Shown here one piece after another: positions 6,614 through 9,048 of a stretch of DNA of 9,048 nt. How positions within the stretch are numbered: position 1 is the first letter of the stretch; every line of letters begins with the position of its first letter. Both the position numbers and the translations under genes were made by a program. The DNA is from Candidatus Krumholzibacteriia bacterium. Its GTDB lineage: Bacteria > Krumholzibacteriota > Krumholzibacteriia > G020349025. The notes below the pieces were generated by a model, which saw nothing but the letters and a program-made list of their open reading frames with translations, searched no databases and had not been told where the DNA came from. The stretch spans positions 1-9,048 of the forward strand of contig DASRJW010000065.1 of assembly GCA_035649275.1 (NCBI GenBank), written 5' to 3'.

Positions 6614-7291
6614 TCAACGCACTTCGGTGCGGCGAATCACACGGGACGCTGCCGTGTCGCCCACGTGCAGCTCGTCCACGAGGTCGACGAAGAGGCCGTG
6701 ACCCATGACGCCGGGGAGCACATCGAGCCTGGCCGCCAAGGCGGCCGGATCCTCGATGGCGCCGAAGTCGACATCCAGGATCTTGTTGCCGTTGTCGGAG
6801 AGATAGGGAGCCTTGCCGGCGAGACGGAGACGCGGCTTGCCTCCCAGAGCCTCGAGGCGCCGCCAGGCCGCACCCATGGCGAAGGGCAGTACTTCGACCG
6901 GGACGGCGAGGCGCAGCGTGTCGGCCAGTTTCGACGTGTCCACCATGAGGTGAACCCGCCGGGCGCAGCGCGCCACGATCTTCTCGCGCAGCAGCGCCCC
7001 CCCGTAGCCCTTGATGACGGCGAGACGCGCATCCACTTGATCGGCGCCGTCGATGGCGAGATCGAGCTCGGGGTGCAACTCCAGCGTCGTCAGCGGAATG
7101 CCTAGGCGCTCCGCCTCCTTCTGCGTCGCCAGCGACGTGGGCACGCCGATGACGTCGAGCTTCTCCGCGCGGATGCGTTCGGCCAACACCTGCAGGGCCC
7201 GCATCGCCGTCGAACCCGATCCCAGCCCGAGGATCTCCCCGTTTCGCACCACCGCCACCGCCGACCGCGCCGCACGCTCCTTCGGCTCCAT
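6614..7291 (-). CDS. rpiA: Ribose-5-phosphate isomerase A
   Basis: The 225-residue protein matches RpiA over its whole length (E. coli 219). It interconverts ribose 5-phosphate and ribulose 5-phosphate in the non-oxidative pentose phosphate pathway, in the cytoplasm. The phosphate-binding loop is LGLGSGSTA (21-29). The catalytic set known from E. coli falls at the same numbering: D81 and D84 in DGAD, K94 in KGYGG and E103 in LREK. SDNGNKILD (165-173) and GVMGHGLF (194-201) are further signature blocks. ATG 7289-7291 is preceded by a strong Shine-Dalgarno (7297-7304). The gene lies 25 bases after the propeller gene on the same strand, so it is probably co-transcribed with it, though its own ribosome site is the best placed in that unit. 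It is convergent with the radical SAM gene. Nothing is unusual in the protein. Confidence 0.96.
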   Translation of the reverse strand: MEPKERAARSAVAVVRNGEILGLGSGSTAMRALQVLAERIRAEKLDVIGVPTSLATQKEAERLGIPLTTLELHPELDLAIDGADQVDARLAVIKGYGGALLREKIVARCARRVHLMVDTSKLADTLRLAVPVEVLPFAMGAAWRRLEALGGKPRLRLAGKAPYLSDNGNKILDVDFGAIEDPAALAARLDVLPGVMGHGLFVDLVDELHVGDTAASRVIRRTEVR

Positions 7292-7296
7292 GCACG

Positions 7297-7304
7297 CTCC
7301 TCCC
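7297..7304 (-). promoter_or_regulatory. Shine-Dalgarno site of rpiA
   Basis: The minus strand reads GGGAGGAG ending 5 bases before ATG 7289-7291. This is close to the full anti-16S complement and fixes the rpiA start. Confidence 0.8.
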
Positions 7305-7316
7305 GCGCTCCGATGC

Positions 7317-8180
7317 TCAGCGACCGCGGAACAGATTCTTGACGTGGCTCCAGCTCACGGACGCCGTGGGTGTGATGCCGGAGATGTCCAGGGCCCAGAT
7401 CGAATCCTTGTCGGTGTCGGTGACCCAGAGATACGTTCCGTCCCAGGCGTTGCCGACCGGGTACAACCCCGGCGTGTTGTAGGTGTGCAGCGTGTCGCCG
7501 GTGGCCGGCTCGATGGCGAAGCCGATGCCGCGCAGCCATTCGGCGCTCCACAGGTAACGTCCGTCCCAGGCCAGGTCCTCGATGTAGCGCACCGGGAGGA
7601 CGTGTCTTTGCTGCACCGCGAGCGTCACCGGGTCCAACTTGAAGAGCTGGCCGAACTCGAGTCCCTGCGACAGATCCGGCCAGCAGCTGAGCCAGATCGA
7701 GGTGCCGTCCCACTCGAGACCGACGCTGGGACCGGAATTCGCCGGTTTGGGGAAGGTGTTCTCGACTTCGATGCCAGTGGGCGTCGGGCGGAACTGGACG
7801 ATGATCCCCTGATGCCAATCGCAGCTCCAGAGATACTGCCCGTCCCAAGCCAGACCCTCCGGGCTCCCCGGCAGATTCTGTCCCTGGTAGTGCTCCAGAA
7901 CACCGCCGTCAGCAGAGTCGACCTTGTGGAGCGATCCATCCGTGAAGTTGTTGCACCATAGACCGCTGCCGTCCCAGGCCACACCTTCCGGATAATCGCC
8001 CGGTGAAGGGAACCCGCGTACGATCCTGACCCTTGGCGGCTGTGCGAGAGCCACCACGGCAACGACACCCAGCATGGCGAGAGCGGCTACGCCCACAGCG
8101 GGCCGGAACCCCAAGAACCCGTGCCACGAGCGAGTGCGCCCTGCGGGGGCGCTCGAAGTCTTGCGACCACGCGCCTTCAT
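7317..8180 (-). CDS. Exported beta-propeller protein with five WDG repeats, function unknown
   Basis: The protein has 287 residues from ATG 8178-8180. A basic N-terminus (1-28) and a hydrophobic stretch (29-46) ending ALA before QPP look like a signal peptide cleaved after residue 46, or otherwise a signal anchor. The rest consists of repeats, each with an [AE]WDGxx[LI]W core: the WDG units begin at residues 69, 112, 157, 205 and 246, spaced 41-48 residues. Each repeat continues with a segment ending in a hydrophobic strand such as GSLHKVD, GIIVQF, GQLFKLD or DSIWALD. This is the pattern of beta-propeller blades (SMP-30/NHL/YVTN-like); the N-terminal segment VRIVRGF may close a sixth blade with the C-terminus. 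No catalytic residues can be assigned. It may bind a ligand or partner outside the cytoplasm. A TTG 24 bases upstream (8204) is an alternative start; neither start has a clear Shine-Dalgarno. It lies 59 bases after the cupin gene and 25 bases before rpiA. Confidence 0.85.
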   Translation of the reverse strand: MKARGRKTSSAPAGRTRSWHGFLGFRPAVGVAALAMLGVVAVVALAQPPRVRIVRGFPSPGDYPEGVAWDGSGLWCNNFTDGSLHKVDSADGGVLEHYQGQNLPGSPEGLAWDGQYLWSCDWHQGIIVQFRPTPTGIEVENTFPKPANSGPSVGLEWDGTSIWLSCWPDLSQGLEFGQLFKLDPVTLAVQQRHVLPVRYIEDLAWDGRYLWSAEWLRGIGFAIEPATGDTLHTYNTPGLYPVGNAWDGTYLWVTDTDKDSIWALDISGITPTASVSWSHVKNLFRGR

Positions 8181-8239
8181 CAGACCCAAGGATAACAGAT
8201 CCAACGTTCGGCATGCGTCCCAGTCACTGCGATCGTCAC

Positions 8240-8701
8240 CTACTTGCGAACAGGATTCGTGGCCGTCGGACCTTCCGCGACGAGCTGAATCGTCACTGCT
8301 TCGTCTTTGGTCATGGCAAAGTGCGGTTGGTCCTTGGGCTCAACCACGACGCTCCCTGGACCCAAGGACTTCAGCTTGCTCTCGTCGAACGTGTCGCCGT
8401 ACCCGTAATACAACGTACCCGAGAGAACCGTCCCTATCCTCCACACCTCAGAATGCGAGTGCGGCTCGATTTTGATGTGGGCAGGTATCCTGGTGTGCAT
8501 CACGTAGATTCCTGCCTTGCTCGGGTCCCCCACGAGCACCGCAGATGCAGTACCCGGAGGCGCTGGGTTGGGAATGAATTTCTGCTCTGGCGGCGTGATC
8601 GTGGAGAGGGTTGCGAGATCGCTTTGAGCGAACGTGATGGCAGCCCCTACCACGGCGCCGGCGAATACGATCGATACCAGCCCTCTTCCATGCGCGCTCA
8701 T
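8240..8701 (-). CDS. Small exported cupin-domain protein
   Basis: The protein has 153 residues from ATG 8699-8701, which has a near-perfect Shine-Dalgarno. Residues 1-25 form a signal peptide (basic start, hydrophobic VSIVFAGAVVGAAITFA, probable cleavage around FA/QS). The rest is one cupin barrel: motif 1 around EPHSHSEVWRIGTVLSG (H81, H83, G95) and motif 2 GPGSVVVEPKDQPHF (115-129, H127). The histidines fit metal binding. The glutamate usual in motif 1 falls at R88 in this protein, and D103 and D106 lie in a GYGDTFDESK loop. The catalytic reaction is unknown; the family contains isomerases, dioxygenases and binding proteins. The open frame extends 288 bases further upstream, but that part is Arg/Ser-rich and overlaps the glycosyltransferase gene, so I excluded it. 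It lies between a GT gene and the propeller gene on the same strand. Confidence 0.88.
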   Translation of the reverse strand: MSAHGRGLVSIVFAGAVVGAAITFAQSDLATLSTITPPEQKFIPNPAPPGTASAVLVGDPSKAGIYVMHTRIPAHIKIEPHSHSEVWRIGTVLSGTLYYGYGDTFDESKLKSLGPGSVVVEPKDQPHFAMTKDEAVTIQLVAEGPTATNPVRK

Positions 8702-8707
8702 TGTAGC

Positions 8708-8714
8708 CCTCCTT
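8708..8714 (-). promoter_or_regulatory. Shine-Dalgarno site of the cupin gene
   Basis: The minus strand reads AAGGAGG, 6 bases before ATG 8699-8701. It settles the start against the much longer open frame reaching back to 8989. Confidence 0.8.
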
Positions 8715-8740
8715 GTCTTGCGCTGTTGACTTCGCTCACT

Positions 8741-8756
8741 GCACGAACGTTCGAGC
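8741..8756. repeat. Palindrome upstream of the cupin gene
   Basis: CGAACGTTCG (8744-8753) is a perfect 10-base palindrome. It is flanked by GCA on the left and AGC on the right, so the 16 bases are symmetric except for one base pair. It lies about 40 bases upstream of the cupin ATG, in the 76-base gap after the glycosyltransferase gene. A regulator site is possible; no promoter with good boxes was found beside it. Confidence 0.3.
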
Positions 8757-8777
8757 TCAGCGGGCGGCCCGTCACCC

Positions 8778-9047
8778 TTACTTCGCTTCGCCTCGCTCCC
8801 GCGCCGCCGGTGTGTGCCTCGTACCGAGGATCTCCTGGTACACCGAAGAATAACTCTGCGCCGCCGCCGTGATCGAGAACCGTTGCACCGCTTGCTGCGC
8901 CGCAGTACCGAGCCGAGCGCGGCGAGCGGGATCCTTCCGCAGCTCCTGCAACGCCACCGCGAGGGCTCCCTCGTCCCGCGGCAGCACACGCACCGCCGCC
9001 TCCCCCACCGTCTCCACGATCTCCGGGATGTCGCTCACGATGCAGGG
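8778..9047 (-). CDS. C-terminal part of a GT4-type glycosyltransferase (cut by window edge)
   Basis: An open frame enters from the right edge and ends with TAA at 8778-8780, giving 89 visible residues. It begins PCIVSDIPEIVETVGEAAVRV, the donor-nucleotide-binding block of GT-B fold, GT4 family enzymes, in which PEIVE supplies the second glutamate of the EX7E motif. It is followed by LQELRKDPARRARLG and a helix ending SYSSVYQEIL, the usual C-terminal helices of this family. It would transfer a sugar from an activated nucleotide donor in cell-surface polysaccharide or glycolipid synthesis; the acceptor cannot be told. An internal GTG at 9036-9038 is not a plausible start because the conserved block begins before it. 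The short tail after the last helix is Arg/Glu-rich. It reads toward the cupin gene with a 76-base gap. Confidence 0.85.
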   Translation of the reverse strand, partial: PCIVSDIPEIVETVGEAAVRVLPRDEGALAVALQELRKDPARRARLGTAAQQAVQRFSITAAAQSYSSVYQEILGTRHTPAARERGEAK

Positions 9048-9048
9048 G

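Noticed and set aside
7053-7961. 302-residue plus-strand open frame across rpiA and the propeller gene
   Set aside because: It crosses two well-supported minus-strand genes, and its translation shows no conserved block.
8702-8989. Upstream extension of the cupin frame
   Set aside because: The 96 extra residues are Arg/Ser-rich and overlap the glycosyltransferase gene. The ATG at 8701 has an ideal Shine-Dalgarno and starts a clear signal peptide.

Overview
The window is GC-rich, densely coded bacterial chromosome with short or overlapping gaps, good Shine-Dalgarno sites on several genes, and no tRNA, rRNA, CRISPR array, insertion sequence or phage gene that I could see. The gene set is haem synthesis, an M48 membrane protease, ribose-5-phosphate isomerase, exported proteins and a GT4 glycosyltransferase. 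It suits a Gram-negative-type or candidate-phylum environmental bacterium. No phylogenetic marker is present, so I do not assign a taxon.

Left block, plus strand: the tail of an unidentified gene (possibly a methyltransferase), a 168-base gap with a plausible promoter, then hemN (oxygen-independent coproporphyrinogen III oxidase) followed after 7 bases by hemY (protoporphyrinogen oxidase). These two enzymes catalyse consecutive steps, coproporphyrinogen III to protoporphyrinogen IX to protoporphyrin IX, so the pair is a real pathway operon.

Centre: hemY runs tail-to-tail into a minus-strand gene for a large membrane-anchored M48 zinc metallopeptidase (HEFGH and ELDAD motifs) with a long helical C-terminal part. 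A 310-base gap separates its start from a plus-strand radical SAM gene of the PA0069/SplB-like type. This gap holds the best regulatory signal in the window: a near-consensus sigma-70-type promoter reading toward the protease, with its -10 box inside a 25-base inverted repeat, which is where a repressor operator would be expected.

Right block, all minus strand in transcription order: the C-terminal end of a GT4-type glycosyltransferase (cut by the window edge), a small exported cupin, an exported beta-propeller protein with five WDG repeats, and rpiA. The propeller gene and rpiA are 25 bases apart and probably co-transcribed. The roles of the cupin and the propeller cannot be inferred from their neighbours.

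I do not see a clearly new multi-gene system. The items most worth a second look are the promoter/dyad upstream of the M48 gene, the uncharacterised C-terminal half of that protease, the radical SAM enzyme of unknown substrate, and the exported cupin/propeller pair.
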